64,000 nucleotides of DNA from Bacillus cereus (GTDB lineage: Bacteria > Bacillota > Bacilli > Bacillales > Bacillaceae_G): the NCBI RefSeq assembly GCF_025917685.1, contig NZ_CP089518.1, positions 2,109,001 to 2,173,000 of the forward strand. Direction: 5' to 3'. This document shows positions 6,772 to 16,336 of this stretch, piece after piece. Position numbers and translations under genes: made by a program. The notes beneath the pieces were generated by a model. The model did no database searches. It was not told where the DNA came from and saw only the letters and a list, made by a program, of their open reading frames with translations. Each line of letters begins with the position of its first letter. The stretch's first letter is position 1.

Positions 6772-8112
6772 ATGAAACAGACGGAGCAATGGACTTCGAA
6801 ATTAGGATTTATAATGGCTGCAGCAGGATCAGCAATTGGACTTGGCGCAATATGGAAGTTTCCTTATATCGCTGGGAAGAGCGGGGGAGGAGCATTCTTT
6901 TTAATCTTTATATTATTTACTGTGTTAATTGGACTACCACTACTAATAGCTGAATTTATGATTGGACGCAGTACACAAAAACAAGCAGTTGGAGCATTTA
7001 AAAGTATTGCACCAAATACAGGGTGGCACTGGATTGGACGCCTTGGCGTTGGAACGTGTTTTATATTACTTTCGTTTTATAGTGTTGTAGGTGGATGGGT
7101 ACTAATTTATTTATTCAGAGGAGTAACTGGACAGCTTATTACTCCGGGACAAAATTACGGTTCGTTATTTACTGAAACAATTGGAAATCCGGTTTGGGCT
7201 ATTATTGGACATTTCGCTTTTATGTTCATTACGATATGGGTTGTATCAAAAGGTGTACAAAATGGCATTGAAAAAGCAAGTAAATATATGTTGCCAGCAT
7301 TGTTCGTTTTATTTGTCGCTCTTATTGTTCGCTCACTAACACTTGATAATGCAATGGAAGGTGTGAAGTTTTTCTTACAACCAGATTTTTCAAAGATTAC
7401 TTCAGAAAGTATTTTGTTCGCAATGGGACAATCATTCTTTGCGATTAGCATAGGGATTTCGATTATGGTTACGTATAGTTCGTATTTAAATAAAAAAGAA
7501 AGTTTACCAAAATCAGCAGTTACGATTGTTGGATTGAATTTATTCGTATCTTTATTTGCAGGCCTTGCTATATTTCCAGCAGTATTTTCATTAGGAATGG
7601 AGCCGACAGAGGGGCCGGGCTTACTATTTATTGTATTGCCATCTGTATTTAGCCAAATTCCATTCGGAGGATTGTTCTTAACGGTATTTCTTGCGCTATT
7701 TACATTTGCGACATTAACCTCGGCATTTTCTCTACTAGAGACGGTTGTTTCAGCATTAGCAAATGGTGAACAAGAAAGAAGAACAAAACTATCATGGATC
7801 ATTGGTTTCTGTATTTTCTTAGTGGGTATACCATCTGCGTTATCATTTGGAGTATGGAGTGATATTACGATTTTTGGGAAGAATATTTTTGATGCAGTAG
7901 ACTTCTTATCTAGTAATATTTTAATGCCGCTCGGAGCGCTATTTATTAGTATTTTCGTATCATTCAAAATGGAAAAGAAAGTGTTAGAAGCAGAATTTTT
8001 TGTAGGTGGAAATTACGGAAAGAAAGTATTTACTTGTTGGGCATTTTTACTTCGATTTGTAGCGCCACTTGCAATAATCATCGTCTTTTTAAATGTAATA
8101 GGAATTATTTAA
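6772..8112 (+). CDS. Sodium-dependent amino acid symporter (neurotransmitter:sodium symporter family)
   Basis: This integral membrane transporter uses the Na+ gradient to import a small solute, in this family usually an amino acid. The 446 residues hold about 11-12 hydrophobic segments. The first carries the family motif [20 protein letters not shown] (residues about 17-36), which contributes to substrate and Na+ binding in LeuT-fold proteins. Length matches the bacterial YocR/YhdH type. TAGGAGGA before the ATG sets the start. It is the only gene behind its T-box leader, so expression should rise when one specific tRNA is uncharged, making the matching amino acid the likely substrate. Confidence 0.9.
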   Translation: MKQTEQWTSKLGFIMAAAGSAIGLGAIWKFPYIAGKSGGGAFFLIFILFTVLIGLPLLIAEFMIGRSTQKQAVGAFKSIAPNTGWHWIGRLGVGTCFILLSFYSVVGGWVLIYLFRGVTGQLITPGQNYGSLFTETIGNPVWAIIGHFAFMFITIWVVSKGVQNGIEKASKYMLPALFVLFVALIVRSLTLDNAMEGVKFFLQPDFSKITSESILFAMGQSFFAISIGISIMVTYSSYLNKKESLPKSAVTIVGLNLFVSLFAGLAIFPAVFSLGMEPTEGPGLLFIVLPSVFSQIPFGGLFLTVFLALFTFATLTSAFSLLETVVSALANGEQERRTKLSWIIGFCIFLVGIPSALSFGVWSDITIFGKNIFDAVDFLSSNILMPLGALFISIFVSFKMEKKVLEAEFFVGGNYGKKVFTCWAFLLRFVAPLAIIIVFLNVIGII

Positions 8113-8148
8113 CATTAAATGTTATAATATTCAGTAAAAAAGAAGGTG

Positions 8149-9063
8149 ATGATTATAAAGGCGAATTTGATAGAAACTGGGAAATACATGCATATTAGAG
8201 GGAAGAAGATATACGTTGAAACGCATGGAAATCCTAAAAATAATCCAGTCTTATACTTACATGGTGGACCAGGAGAAAGTTGCTATGATTTTTCATATCA
8301 TCAAGCGGAACGTTTAAAAGATTTTTTATTTGTAATTATGATAGATCAAAGAGGCGTTTGTCGCTCAGAAGAAATTACTGAGGACGAGGCTTTTGGATTA
8401 AAAGATTTGATTGAAGACTGTGAAGAACTAAGAAAAGTATTACAAATTGAGAAATGGTCTATAATTGGACATTCTTTCGGTGGATATTTAGCATTGTTAT
8501 ATGCAAGGGCGTATCCAAATTCAATAGAGAAAATAATATTTGAAGGGCCGACTTTTGATTTTGCATTAACAAGTAGGGCTTTATTACAAAAGACAGGGAG
8601 TTTATTAAAGAAGTACGGAAAAGAAGAAGCGGCAGAAGAGTGCCTAGCTTATTCATCTAGTAATGCTAGTTCAGAAGAATTGCTAGAAGCTTATATAAGA
8701 TTAAGTAATGAATTAGAAGAAAAAAGAATGGAGATTTACAATTATAAGGAAGATGAGACAGACGATAGTTTATATAGTGACGAAGAGTGGGGAGTATTTT
8801 CGAATCGTTCCAAAATCCATTTCGATAGATTAAAATCAGAGGGAGCATGTCATACGTCATTATTATCTAAAATAAAAGATGTACAGAATCCAATGTTATT
8901 AATAGTAGGAAAATATGATGTAGTAACGTGTGAAAAGCAAATTGAAGTATTTAATCGAGATGCTCGAAATGGTAAGTATATCGTGTTTGAAGAGAGTGGT
9001 CATACGCCACATTATGAAGAAGCAGATCGCTTCGCTGAAACAGTTATTCATTTTTTGAATTGA
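8149..9063 (+). CDS. Alpha/beta hydrolase, proline iminopeptidase-like
   Basis: The 304-residue cytoplasmic protein shows the alpha/beta-hydrolase layout: HGGPGE (oxyanion hole, about residue 37), nucleophile elbow GHSFGGY (Ser about 107), a helical cap, an Asp near KYDVVT and a His in ESGHTPH near the C-terminus. HGGPG is typical of S33 prolyl aminopeptidase-type enzymes, but the substrate cannot be told. The start is uncertain: an AAGAAGG site is only 2 nt from ATG 8149, and Met15 (MHIRGKK) is a possible later start. It lies 36 nt after the symporter and may be cotranscribed. Confidence 0.82.
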   Translation: MIIKANLIETGKYMHIRGKKIYVETHGNPKNNPVLYLHGGPGESCYDFSYHQAERLKDFLFVIMIDQRGVCRSEEITEDEAFGLKDLIEDCEELRKVLQIEKWSIIGHSFGGYLALLYARAYPNSIEKIIFEGPTFDFALTSRALLQKTGSLLKKYGKEEAAEECLAYSSSNASSEELLEAYIRLSNELEEKRMEIYNYKEDETDDSLYSDEEWGVFSNRSKIHFDRLKSEGACHTSLLSKIKDVQNPMLLIVGKYDVVTCEKQIEVFNRDARNGKYIVFEESGHTPHYEEADRFAETVIHFLN

Positions 9064-9104
9064 AAAAGGAAAGGGTGCTTCTAATAATGAGAAGCACCCT
9101 TTTT
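9064..9104 (+). terminator. Terminator after the alpha/beta hydrolase
   Basis: The inverted repeat AAAGGGTGCTTCT with its complement and a 7-nt loop ends in a T run. It reaches the stop codon of the convergent gene and may serve both. Confidence 0.88.
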
Positions 9105-9678
9105 AAATTTCGGGATAAGTGATTGTAATGTTGGGCCATTTGCTTTGCCAATTCTTTTTCATAACTCTTTTTTTGTACATATGTATTCGTTCTTTCGTTT
9201 CAAGAAAATGAAGTGTAGGTTTCACTTGTAATGAGAGCACATCTTCAATTCCGCATGGAGACGTTAATATGACATTGTTTTGTTCGTCAAGCGTAACGCC
9301 TAAAGCAGTTGCTGTTTCAGGAAATTTAGAAATAGCATCAACAGAAGAAGAGTATGGCGGCATTCCATTCACTACATGCATGCGAGTTTGATTTTTTACT
9401 GACCAAGGGATAGAGGCATCCATCTTCGTCAGCTTCTGTTCTAATGATTGTTCATATACCTCATCTTTATGTAATGGATCAAAATAAATGACATCGACGT
9501 CGGGTGTAGCTGTTCGTACTTCGTAGTTATGTAAAGCATCCCAAATTTTAGAACGGACAAATCCAGCGCAAACCCACCAATCAGGTAGCTCTAGTGATTT
9601 TGCCATTTGTAATACATTCATCATCCATTCGTCGTTTTCTATTAAGTGAATTAAATCTTGCTCTGTTTTTATATTCAT
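9103..9678 (-). CDS. Nucleotidyltransferase family protein (DUF925-like)
   Basis: The 191-residue soluble protein has WWVCAGFVRSKIWD (residues about 33-46) and the acidic pair in TPDVDVIYFD (about 59-68), the pattern of a nucleotidyltransferase fold protein of the COG3575/DUF925 type. Its substrate is unknown. The start is placed at ATG 9678 because GGAAGG lies 11 nt upstream; an in-frame GTG at 9690 overlaps that site. The gene lies 24 nt downstream of the amj-like gene on the same strand and is likely in its operon. Confidence 0.75.
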   Translation of the reverse strand: MNIKTEQDLIHLIENDEWMMNVLQMAKSLELPDWWVCAGFVRSKIWDALHNYEVRTATPDVDVIYFDPLHKDEVYEQSLEQKLTKMDASIPWSVKNQTRMHVVNGMPPYSSSVDAISKFPETATALGVTLDEQNNVILTSPCGIEDVLSLQVKPTLHFLETKERIHMYKKRVMKKNWQSKWPNITITYPEI

Positions 9679-9702
9679 TGATAAATACACCTTCCTTGTA
9701 GA

Positions 9703-10500
9703 TTAATGCATCAGCTCAATAATCCATAAAATCCAGTAAGCACCTGGTACAAATAAAAGTTGTGCTAATAAGGTGCCGAGAAGTCTAGAAATCATTAGCC
9801 AACCATACATTTTACTCATTGCATCGGCACCCTTTTCTGATTGTAAAGCTCGTTCTGTTAAAAGAGCAATGCGTGGATCGAGTAGCACTGTTAATAAAAT
9901 GGTAGCAAAACCATTAACTAGACCAGAAGCTGTACTTGCATTTGTTGCGTAATCTGGGTTTAAAAAGGAAGCGTAAAGGGCTGAAAGTACCCCCGCTGTA
10001 TAAATTGCAGTAGCAAACATGTTAATAAGCATAATACGCTTTGGGATACCACCGATCCTCATTCGATGAATCATTTCGAATTTAGGGAAGCGTACATATT
10101 TTTTTGTGTACTTTAATTTTTGAATGTTATTTGTCTTCATCATTCGAATGAATGAACCATCTGTTTCAAAGTTTTGAATGACGTATCCAAATAGCTTTGT
10201 CAAAGTTGGATAGAGTATAATCGCGAGCAAAGTACCGACAGAAGCAGATAATAGAACGAGCCGTATAATATGCTCTAAATTAATAGAAGAATCTAGTTTT
10301 GCTTCATCGACAATACCACCGATTAAAAAGGCTTGTAGTAAGTTAGATGTTCTTGAAATAAGCAGTACCATTCCTACGACGGATAAGGCAACGGCAATTT
10401 TTTTTAAACGTACACCAGCTAATCGAATACTATAAGAGCTAGTTTCAACCGCGTGGATAACAATTGTGAAAGCCATAATAAAAATTAATGTAATTGACAT
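9703..10500 (-). CDS. amj: Lipid II flippase of the Amj family
   Basis: The 265-residue membrane protein has about 6-7 hydrophobic segments. Its opening, with HAVETSSYSIRLAGVRLKK, and the loop FIGGIVDEAKL-like region match Amj (formerly YdaH, DUF2837). In B. subtilis Amj flips lipid II across the membrane when MurJ is absent. ATG 10500 follows GGTGA by 5 nt; the in-frame GTG at 10509 lies inside that site. A possible promoter, TTCAGT-N17-TATGAT read on the minus strand, lies about 60 nt upstream. It is first of a two-gene unit with the nucleotidyltransferase-like gene. Confidence 0.85.
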   Translation of the reverse strand: MSITLIFIMAFTIVIHAVETSSYSIRLAGVRLKKIAVALSVVGMVLLISRTSNLLQAFLIGGIVDEAKLDSSINLEHIIRLVLLSASVGTLLAIILYPTLTKLFGYVIQNFETDGSFIRMMKTNNIQKLKYTKKYVRFPKFEMIHRMRIGGIPKRIMLINMFATAIYTAGVLSALYASFLNPDYATNASTASGLVNGFATILLTVLLDPRIALLTERALQSEKGADAMSKMYGWLMISRLLGTLLAQLLFVPGAYWILWIIELMH

Positions 10501-10691
10501 TTGATTCACCAGTTTCTATTAAATTAAGTATAACTTTTTCACTTTATCATATCTTTTGTGATTTTGTAACTGAAAGTATAAGGATTAGAAAAAGTAATTT
10601 TCTGAAAAGTTAAATCGTGATAGTATAGTAAAGGGCTAATTAGGAGAATGGCTTTAATGGGGTACATATAAAATCAGTGGGGGAATTAAAT

Positions 10692-11357
10692 ATGTATAAA
10701 ACATTTCTATTTGACTTAGATGGAACATTAACGGATCCGAAAGAAGGGATTATAAATTCTGTTCTATACGCGTTAGAAAAAATCGGGATTGAAGAAGTAA
10801 ATATAAGCGAGTTAGATTCATTTATCGGTCCACCAATACAACAGTCTTTTATAGATAGATATAATATGAACGAAATAGAAGTAGAACGAGCAGTATTTTA
10901 TTTTCGCGAATATTTAAAGCGAAGTGGTTTATTAGAGAATACAGTATACGATGGAATTCCAACTCTATTGCAAGAATTAAAGGATGCTGGCAATCGTTTG
11001 TTTGTAGCAACATCAAAACCTACTGTATTTGCGAAACAAGTAATAGAGCACTTTCAGTTAACAACTTTTTTTGAAGAGATTGTAGGGAGTAATTTAGACG
11101 GGACAAAAATAAAAAAGGAAGAAATAATTGCTCATATTTTACAAACAAATGAAGAACTTAAAAAAGAAGAAATGGTGATGATTGGTGATAGAAAGCATGA
11201 CGTAATCGGTGCGAACAGTAACGGAATTGCTTCAATAGGTGTATTGTATGGATATGGTAGTGAGATTGAATTGAGTGATGCTGGGGCGATTCATATAGTG
11301 AAAGATGTCGAAGAATTACAAAGATTTTGTATAGAGAATAGTACGATAAAACTATAG
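10692..11357 (+). CDS. HAD-family phosphatase (Gph/PpaX-like)
   Basis: The 221-residue cytoplasmic enzyme is of the haloacid dehalogenase superfamily. Motif I FDLDGTLTD is at about residues 6-14, motif II SKPT near 112, and motif IV GDRKHDVIGA near 170. A helical cap of class I type lies between motifs I and II, as in phosphoglycolate phosphatase and pyrophosphatase PpaX. The substrate is not determined. ATG 10692 follows GTGGGGGAA; an in-frame GTG at 10677 is part of that site and less likely. Confidence 0.83.
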   Translation: MYKTFLFDLDGTLTDPKEGIINSVLYALEKIGIEEVNISELDSFIGPPIQQSFIDRYNMNEIEVERAVFYFREYLKRSGLLENTVYDGIPTLLQELKDAGNRLFVATSKPTVFAKQVIEHFQLTTFFEEIVGSNLDGTKIKKEEIIAHILQTNEELKKEEMVMIGDRKHDVIGANSNGIASIGVLYGYGSEIELSDAGAIHIVKDVEELQRFCIENSTIKL

Positions 11358-11370
11358 AAATAGAACCTAG

Positions 11371-11423
11371 AAATCCCTTTATAACATATGACGATGAAAT
11401 CGTTTTTGTTTAAAGGGATTTTA
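11371..11423 (+). terminator. Probable terminator after the HAD phosphatase gene
   Basis: The 10-bp arms AAATCCCTTT and AAAGGGATTT are separated by about 31 nt that contain a smaller hairpin (ACGATGAAATCGT), with T residues following. Confidence 0.6.
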
Positions 11424-11474
11424 CATATGTAATCGAATACTATAATTAGACAATTTTAGCATGAAAAATTTGTA

Positions 11475-11633
11475 ATAAAGTGAAACTTTGATCAGTGGAG
11501 GCTTTTTCCATCCTTCACAAATTATCAGCCCTCACCAATCGGGATTTTACGGGCAGTTGATATCCCGCCTAGCTTCCGCGCATTTGCTGAATTTTAAGGC
11601 GGGAGTCTTACTGCCCGCAAATAGCGGGATAAA
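11475..11633 (-). repeat. bcr1-type dispersed repeat, copy A
   Basis: A 159-bp element is bounded by ATAAA on both ends (TTTAT in element orientation). It shares with copies at 50103, 54701 and 57302 the ends AAAGTGAAACTTT and CGGGATAAA, the block CACCAATCGGG, and ACGGGCAGTTGAT. The 5-bp TTTAT flanks fit the bcr1 repeat of the B. cereus group. It is inserted upstream of the GntP-like permease gene. Confidence 0.8.
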
Positions 11634-11727
11634 AAGAGGAGGAATGTCATGAAATAAAAGGGTTTGAAATCCCAGTAAAAGTTCGTTATTAAAAGATTGA
11701 ATTTTCAGTTTAAAAGGAGGGTTATAA

Positions 11728-13167
11728 TTGGAGCTAGTTATTATTTTATTAGCACTTAGTTTACTCATGTTTGTAGCATATAAAGGATTTTCTGTAATAT
11801 TATTCGCACCGATTTTTGCATTATTTGCGGTATTTTTGACAGAGCCTAGTTTTGTATTACCTTTCTTTTCAAATATTTTCATGGAGAAAATGGTAGGATT
11901 TATTAAATTATATTTCCCTGTGTTTTTACTTGGAGCAATATTTGGAAAAGTAGTAGAAATGTCAGGAATCGCTGATTCCATCGCAAAGACCATTGTAGAG
12001 TTAGTTGGAGAAAAACGTACAATTTTAGCGATTGTTCTAATGGGGGCTATTTTAACGTATAGCGGTGTTAGCGTATATGTAGTGGTGTTCGCTATATTTC
12101 CGTTTGCGGATAAGTTGTTTCGACAAGCGGATATTCCGAAGCGTCTAATCCCTGGAACGATTGTTCTTGGAGCAGTAACGTTTACAATGGATGCGCTACC
12201 TGGATCACCACAAATTCAAAACGTAATACCTACAACCTTTTTTAAAACGGACATTTATGCTGCGCCGATACTTGGTATTGTAGGGGCAATTTTTGTTCTT
12301 ACATTAGGTTTACTATATTTAGAGAGTAGACGTAAGAAGGCAAAAGCCGCAGGAGAAGGGTATTTTGGTTTTAATGATGGAAATTCTGAAATGGCAGCAT
12401 CTTTACAATTAGAACAAAAAGATATGCCGATACTAAGCGGTATTGAAATCACAAGAGTGCAACAGGTGATTGCGTTTGTACCACTTATTTTAGTAGGTGT
12501 AATGAATAAAGTTTTCACAATCATGATACCGAAGTGGTATCCGAATGGCTTTGATTTCTCAGCTATTGGTATGAAAGCATTTGGAAAAGTTGAATTAAGT
12601 GCAGTAGTTGGAATTTGGTCTGTAGAATTGGCACTTATTATAGGGATTCTATCAATACTTTTATTATATTGGAAACGGGTAGTAACTGGATTTCAAGCTG
12701 GTTTGAATACAAGTATTGGTGGAGCGCTACTTGCAACAATGAATACAGGAGCTGAGTTTGGGTTTGGTGGTGTTATTGCCGCACTTCCTGGCTTTGCGAT
12801 AATGAGAGATGGCATTTCTGCAACGTTTACTAACCCATTAGTAAATGGGGCAGTAACGACGAATATTTTAGCTGGAATTACAGGTTCAGCATCAGGCGGA
12901 ATGGGAATTGTGTTAAGTGCGATGGGGGATAAATTTATTGCTGCAGCAACGCAATATAACATTCCATTAGAAGTTATGCACCGAATTGTATCAATGGCGT
13001 CAGGCGGAATGGATACATTGCCGCATAATGGTGCAATTATTACAATATTGACGGTAACGGGATTAACACATAAGCAATCATATAAAGATATTTTTGCTAT
13101 TACAGTTTTGAAAACGGTTGCTGTATTTGCAGTTATCACGTTCTATACTTTAACAGGAATCTATTAA
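11728..13167 (+). CDS. GntP-family permease (organic acid transporter)
   Basis: The 479-residue membrane protein has about 12 hydrophobic segments and belongs to the GntP/COG2610-type permease group, which imports gluconate or other organic acids by H+ symport. Typical segments are IFGKVVEMSG, TFTMDALPGSPQIQN and the glycine-rich ITGSASGGMGI. A TTG at 11728, 7 nt after AAAGGAGG, is the start. It lies about 55 nt ahead of an iron alcohol dehydrogenase gene and is probably cotranscribed, so the transported acid may relate to a hydroxy- or semialdehyde substrate of that enzyme. True gluconate transport is more likely assigned to the gntP at 61480. Confidence 0.8.
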   Translation: MELVIILLALSLLMFVAYKGFSVILFAPIFALFAVFLTEPSFVLPFFSNIFMEKMVGFIKLYFPVFLLGAIFGKVVEMSGIADSIAKTIVELVGEKRTILAIVLMGAILTYSGVSVYVVVFAIFPFADKLFRQADIPKRLIPGTIVLGAVTFTMDALPGSPQIQNVIPTTFFKTDIYAAPILGIVGAIFVLTLGLLYLESRRKKAKAAGEGYFGFNDGNSEMAASLQLEQKDMPILSGIEITRVQQVIAFVPLILVGVMNKVFTIMIPKWYPNGFDFSAIGMKAFGKVELSAVVGIWSVELALIIGILSILLLYWKRVVTGFQAGLNTSIGGALLATMNTGAEFGFGGVIAALPGFAIMRDGISATFTNPLVNGAVTTNILAGITGSASGGMGIVLSAMGDKFIAAATQYNIPLEVMHRIVSMASGGMDTLPHNGAIITILTVTGLTHKQSYKDIFAITVLKTVAVFAVITFYTLTGIY

Positions 13168-13222
13168 TAAGAGTTAATAGATGAAAAGAAAATATTAATT
13201 AGGATAAGAAGGGGTGGAGTAC

Positions 13223-14422
13223 TTGCAAGAAGTTGCTGAATTTCGTATGCCGAAGTCTGTATTATATGGGAGAAATTCGCTTGAAAAACTAGGAGAGCAA
13301 TCAAAGAAGTTAGGGAAAAGGGCTTTTATTGTGAGTGATACAATTATGGAGAAATTAGGGTATGTTAAAAGTTGTATTAAGCAATTAAATGCGAAAGGGA
13401 TTACTGTTAGTACATACAATAAAGTGAACGCTGAGCCTACAAATATACACGTATTAGAAGCTTTATCTATTTGTAAAGAAGGAAAATGTGATTTTATTAT
13501 CGGTATCGGCGGAGGAAGTTGTATTGATGTTGCGAAAGCAATTGCAGTGTTATATACAAATGGTGGGGAAATTGAAGATTATGTACAAAAGGATGTTGAA
13601 ATAGAAAAAGATCCGCTACCGCTTATCGCAATTCCAACAACTTCTGGTACTGGATCGGAAGTAACAAGTGTAGTGGTAATTACGAATAAAAAAACGGATG
13701 TAAAAATGATGATAAAGCATCCGAATTTCACCCCACAAGTAGCGATTATTGACCCGATTTTAACACGTTCGTTACCACCTCATATTACTGCAGCAACAGG
13801 GGTAGATGCATTATGTCATGCAATTGAAGCTTATTTTTCTAAAGTTTCACAACCTCTTACAGATGTTCTTGCTCTGTCGGCTATTGAAAGCATTATGAAA
13901 TATTTACGTATCGCATATAAAGATGGAGATAATATGGAAGCAAGAGAAGCAATGATGATTGCTTCATTGCAAGCTGGGATCGCTTTTTCAAATGCATCGG
14001 TTACATTAGTGCATGGTATGTCTCGTCCAGTGGGAGCATTATTCCATGTACCACATGGAATATCGAATGCAATACTATTACCTACAGTTTTAGAATATAC
14101 AAAAGCGAAAGCCGTAAGAAGATTAGCTGACATAGGACATAACTTAAACAAAGATTTGTATTCTCATTCTGATGAAGAAGTAGCCAACTACACGATTGCT
14201 GAAATTAAGAAACTTTGCTTTGATCTTCGTATTCCTAATTTAAGAGAATATGGAATTGGGGAAGTTGAATTTGAAAATGCTATTTCTAAAATGGCGAAAG
14301 ATGCAATTGCAAGTGGTAGCCCAAGCAATAACCCGAGAGTTCCATCATATGAAGAAATAAAAGAATTGTATCGCAAGTGTTTTGATTATCAATATGAGCC
14401 TACTACAAGAGTTGTTTTCTGA
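13223..14422 (+). CDS. Iron-containing alcohol dehydrogenase
   Basis: The 399-residue group III dehydrogenase is cytoplasmic and uses NAD(P)+. The nucleotide-binding loop GIGGGSCIDVAKAIA (about residue 95) and the metal ligands in GVDALCHAIEAY and the two His in MSRPVGALFHVPHG are present. The family includes 1,3-propanediol, 4-hydroxybutyrate and lactaldehyde dehydrogenases; the substrate is not shown by sequence. I place the start at TTG 13223, which follows AAGGGGTGG by about 8 nt. A GTG at 13214 lies within that site. It pairs with the GntP-like permease upstream. Confidence 0.87.
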   Translation: MQEVAEFRMPKSVLYGRNSLEKLGEQSKKLGKRAFIVSDTIMEKLGYVKSCIKQLNAKGITVSTYNKVNAEPTNIHVLEALSICKEGKCDFIIGIGGGSCIDVAKAIAVLYTNGGEIEDYVQKDVEIEKDPLPLIAIPTTSGTGSEVTSVVVITNKKTDVKMMIKHPNFTPQVAIIDPILTRSLPPHITAATGVDALCHAIEAYFSKVSQPLTDVLALSAIESIMKYLRIAYKDGDNMEAREAMMIASLQAGIAFSNASVTLVHGMSRPVGALFHVPHGISNAILLPTVLEYTKAKAVRRLADIGHNLNKDLYSHSDEEVANYTIAEIKKLCFDLRIPNLREYGIGEVEFENAISKMAKDAIASGSPSNNPRVPSYEEIKELYRKCFDYQYEPTTRVVF

Positions 14423-14583
14423 ATATTCTATAATTATTTCCATGGAAATGAATAATATTTCTATACATTCAATCGCATATAAAGGATGGGGATTTGATTT
14501 ATTATAGTAATGAAACGTTATTTATTATATATAAATTACAGTATGAATTATCTGTTTGAAAATATTATTTTAAAGGAGAATAT

Positions 14584-15294
14584 ATGAAATTAATAGGTCT
14601 TATTGGCGGAATGAGCTGGGAGTCATCTACTGAGTATTACAAAATTATAAATGAAGAAGTAAAAATGAGGCTAGGTGGATTACATTCAGCGAAATGTCTA
14701 CTTTACAGTGTTAACTTTGAAGAAATTGAGCGATATCAATCTGAAGGGGATTGGAATAAAGCGGGAGAAGTATTGGGAAATGCAGCTTCTTCTTTGGAGA
14801 AGGGTGGTGCTGATTTTATAATAGTTTGTACAAATACAATGCATAAAGTTATTAAGCATATAAAAAATAAAATCAGTATCCCGATATTACATATTGCCGA
14901 TGCAACAGCGAAGGAAATAAAACAACATGGAATTCAATCAGTTGGTCTACTTGGGACAAAATACACGATGGAGCAGGATTTCTATAAATTACGTATAGAG
15001 GAAAATGATATAAAAGTAATCGTACCAACAGAAGAAGATAGAGAGACAGTCAATAAAATAATATATAACGAATTATGCTTAGGAAAAATAAACCAACAAT
15101 CAAGAGAATATTTTAAAAGTGTAATGGAAGATTTAGTACAAAGAGGAGCAAAAGGCATAATATTAGGGTGTACGGAAATAGGACTATTAGTAAAACAGGA
15201 AGATTCATTAGTTCCTTTATTTGATACAGCGCGCATACACGCAATTGAAGCTGTGAATATGTCTTTGGAAAGTGAAGATAATTTTATTATGTAA
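14584..15294 (+). CDS. Aspartate/glutamate racemase family protein (RacX/YgeA-like)
   Basis: The 236-residue cytoplasmic racemase-fold protein opens with LIGGMSWESSTEYY, the hallmark of the RacX/YgeA branch. It has the two catalytic cysteines expected for PLP-independent racemases: Cys82 in VCTNTMH and Cys196 in GCTEIG. RacX-type enzymes interconvert L- and D-amino acids, in some cases with broad specificity. The start ATG follows AAAGGAG. The gene is followed by trmO and a GNAT gene at short distances. Confidence 0.87.
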   Translation: MKLIGLIGGMSWESSTEYYKIINEEVKMRLGGLHSAKCLLYSVNFEEIERYQSEGDWNKAGEVLGNAASSLEKGGADFIIVCTNTMHKVIKHIKNKISIPILHIADATAKEIKQHGIQSVGLLGTKYTMEQDFYKLRIEENDIKVIVPTEEDRETVNKIIYNELCLGKINQQSREYFKSVMEDLVQRGAKGIILGCTEIGLLVKQEDSLVPLFDTARIHAIEAVNMSLESEDNFIM

Positions 15295-15369
15295 ACAATG
15301 ATCGTGTGAGTGGAAAACATTCAGAAAATATTTTATAATGTAAGTGGTTACATTCAAGGGGGAATGCGG

Positions 15370-15843
15370 ATGTTTTCAGTTCAACCAATCGCATTTGTAC
15401 ATAATGAAAGAAAGGAAATAAAAGATGATGAGTGGGGAGATGTAAAATCCTGTATTACTTTAACTGATATGTATACAGAGGAAAGTATACAAGGGATTGA
15501 AGACTTTTCCCATATTGAAGTTATTTTCTATTTTCATAAAGTAACAGATGAACAAATTCAATATTCTGCTAGACACCCTAGAAATAATAGTAATTACCCA
15601 AAAGTAGGGATTTTGGCACAGCGTGGAAAAAATCGTCCGAACCGAATAGGAGCGACAATTGTTAAAGTAATAAGAAGAGATGGAAAAACAATCGTTGTTG
15701 AAGGATTAGACGCAATTGATGGTACACCTATATTGGATATTAAGCCTGTTATGAAAGAATTTATACCGAGAGAAGAAATAATGCAGCCTGAATGGGCAAC
15801 GGATATTATGAAACAATATTGGAAGGGGAATAAAGTAAAATGA
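15370..15843 (+). CDS. trmO: tRNA (N6-threonylcarbamoyladenosine37-N6)-methyltransferase TrmO
   Basis: The 157-residue protein has a TsaA-like beta-barrel domain. In this family SAM is used to methylate t6A at position 37 of threonine tRNA. Motifs include FSHIEVIFYFH (about residue 45), HPRNN and PNRIGATIVKV, then LDAIDGTPILDIKP, all typical of TrmO/TsaA. ATG 15370 lies 7 nt after GGGGG and is preferred over GTG 15310. The stop overlaps the next start (ATGA at 15840), so the GNAT gene is translationally coupled. Confidence 0.85.
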   Translation: MFSVQPIAFVHNERKEIKDDEWGDVKSCITLTDMYTEESIQGIEDFSHIEVIFYFHKVTDEQIQYSARHPRNNSNYPKVGILAQRGKNRPNRIGATIVKVIRRDGKTIVVEGLDAIDGTPILDIKPVMKEFIPREEIMQPEWATDIMKQYWKGNKVK

Positions 15844-16280
15844 GAATATATGAGGCAACAATTGCAGATTTAGATGGACTAGCATCGGTTTTTAATAATT
15901 ATCGCGTATTTTATCGACAAGATTCCGATATTGAAGGAGCAAAAGTATTTTTACGAAATCGAATTGAGAGAAAAGAATCCATTATTTTCGTGGCAGTTGA
16001 AGATGGAGAATATATCGGGTTCACGCAACTATATCCATCATTTTCTTCTATTTCAATGAAAGAGTTATGGATTTTAAATGATCTGTTTGTACAACAGGCG
16101 AAGCGCGGAGCTGGAACAGGTAAAAAATTATTAGAGGCCGCAAAAGAATTTGCATTAGAAAATGGTGCAAAAGGTTTAAAACTACAAACAGAAATTGATA
16201 ATTTATCAGCACAGCGACTATATGCTGAAAATGGATATTTAAGAGATAATCGTTATTTCCATTATGAATTAACTTTTTGA
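15840..16280 (+). CDS. GNAT-family N-acetyltransferase
   Basis: The 146-residue protein shows the GNAT fold: the acetyl-CoA loop QAKRGAGTGKKLLEAA (about residues 83-98) follows the beta strand WILNDLFV, and the C-terminal motif SAQRLYAENGY is present. It transfers acetyl from acetyl-CoA to an unknown amine. It overlaps trmO by 4 nt and ends at a hairpin terminator. Confidence 0.83.
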   Translation: MRIYEATIADLDGLASVFNNYRVFYRQDSDIEGAKVFLRNRIERKESIIFVAVEDGEYIGFTQLYPSFSSISMKELWILNDLFVQQAKRGAGTGKKLLEAAKEFALENGAKGLKLQTEIDNLSAQRLYAENGYLRDNRYFHYELTF

Positions 16281-16293
16281 AATACACATAGTT

Positions 16294-16336
16294 AAATGAG
16301 ACGTTTGCAAAGTGAAGACGTCTCATTTAATTTTTT
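16294..16336 (+). terminator. Terminator after the trmO-GNAT unit
   Basis: The 12-bp arms TAAATGAGACGT (16294-16305) and its complement (16319-16330) are followed by AATTTTTT, between convergent genes. Confidence 0.85.

Noticed and set aside
7155..7967. 270-codon minus-strand frame inside the symporter
   Set aside because: It is antisense to a clear transporter gene, has no ribosome site, and its composition (Asn/Ile/Thr-rich) is that of a complementary frame.
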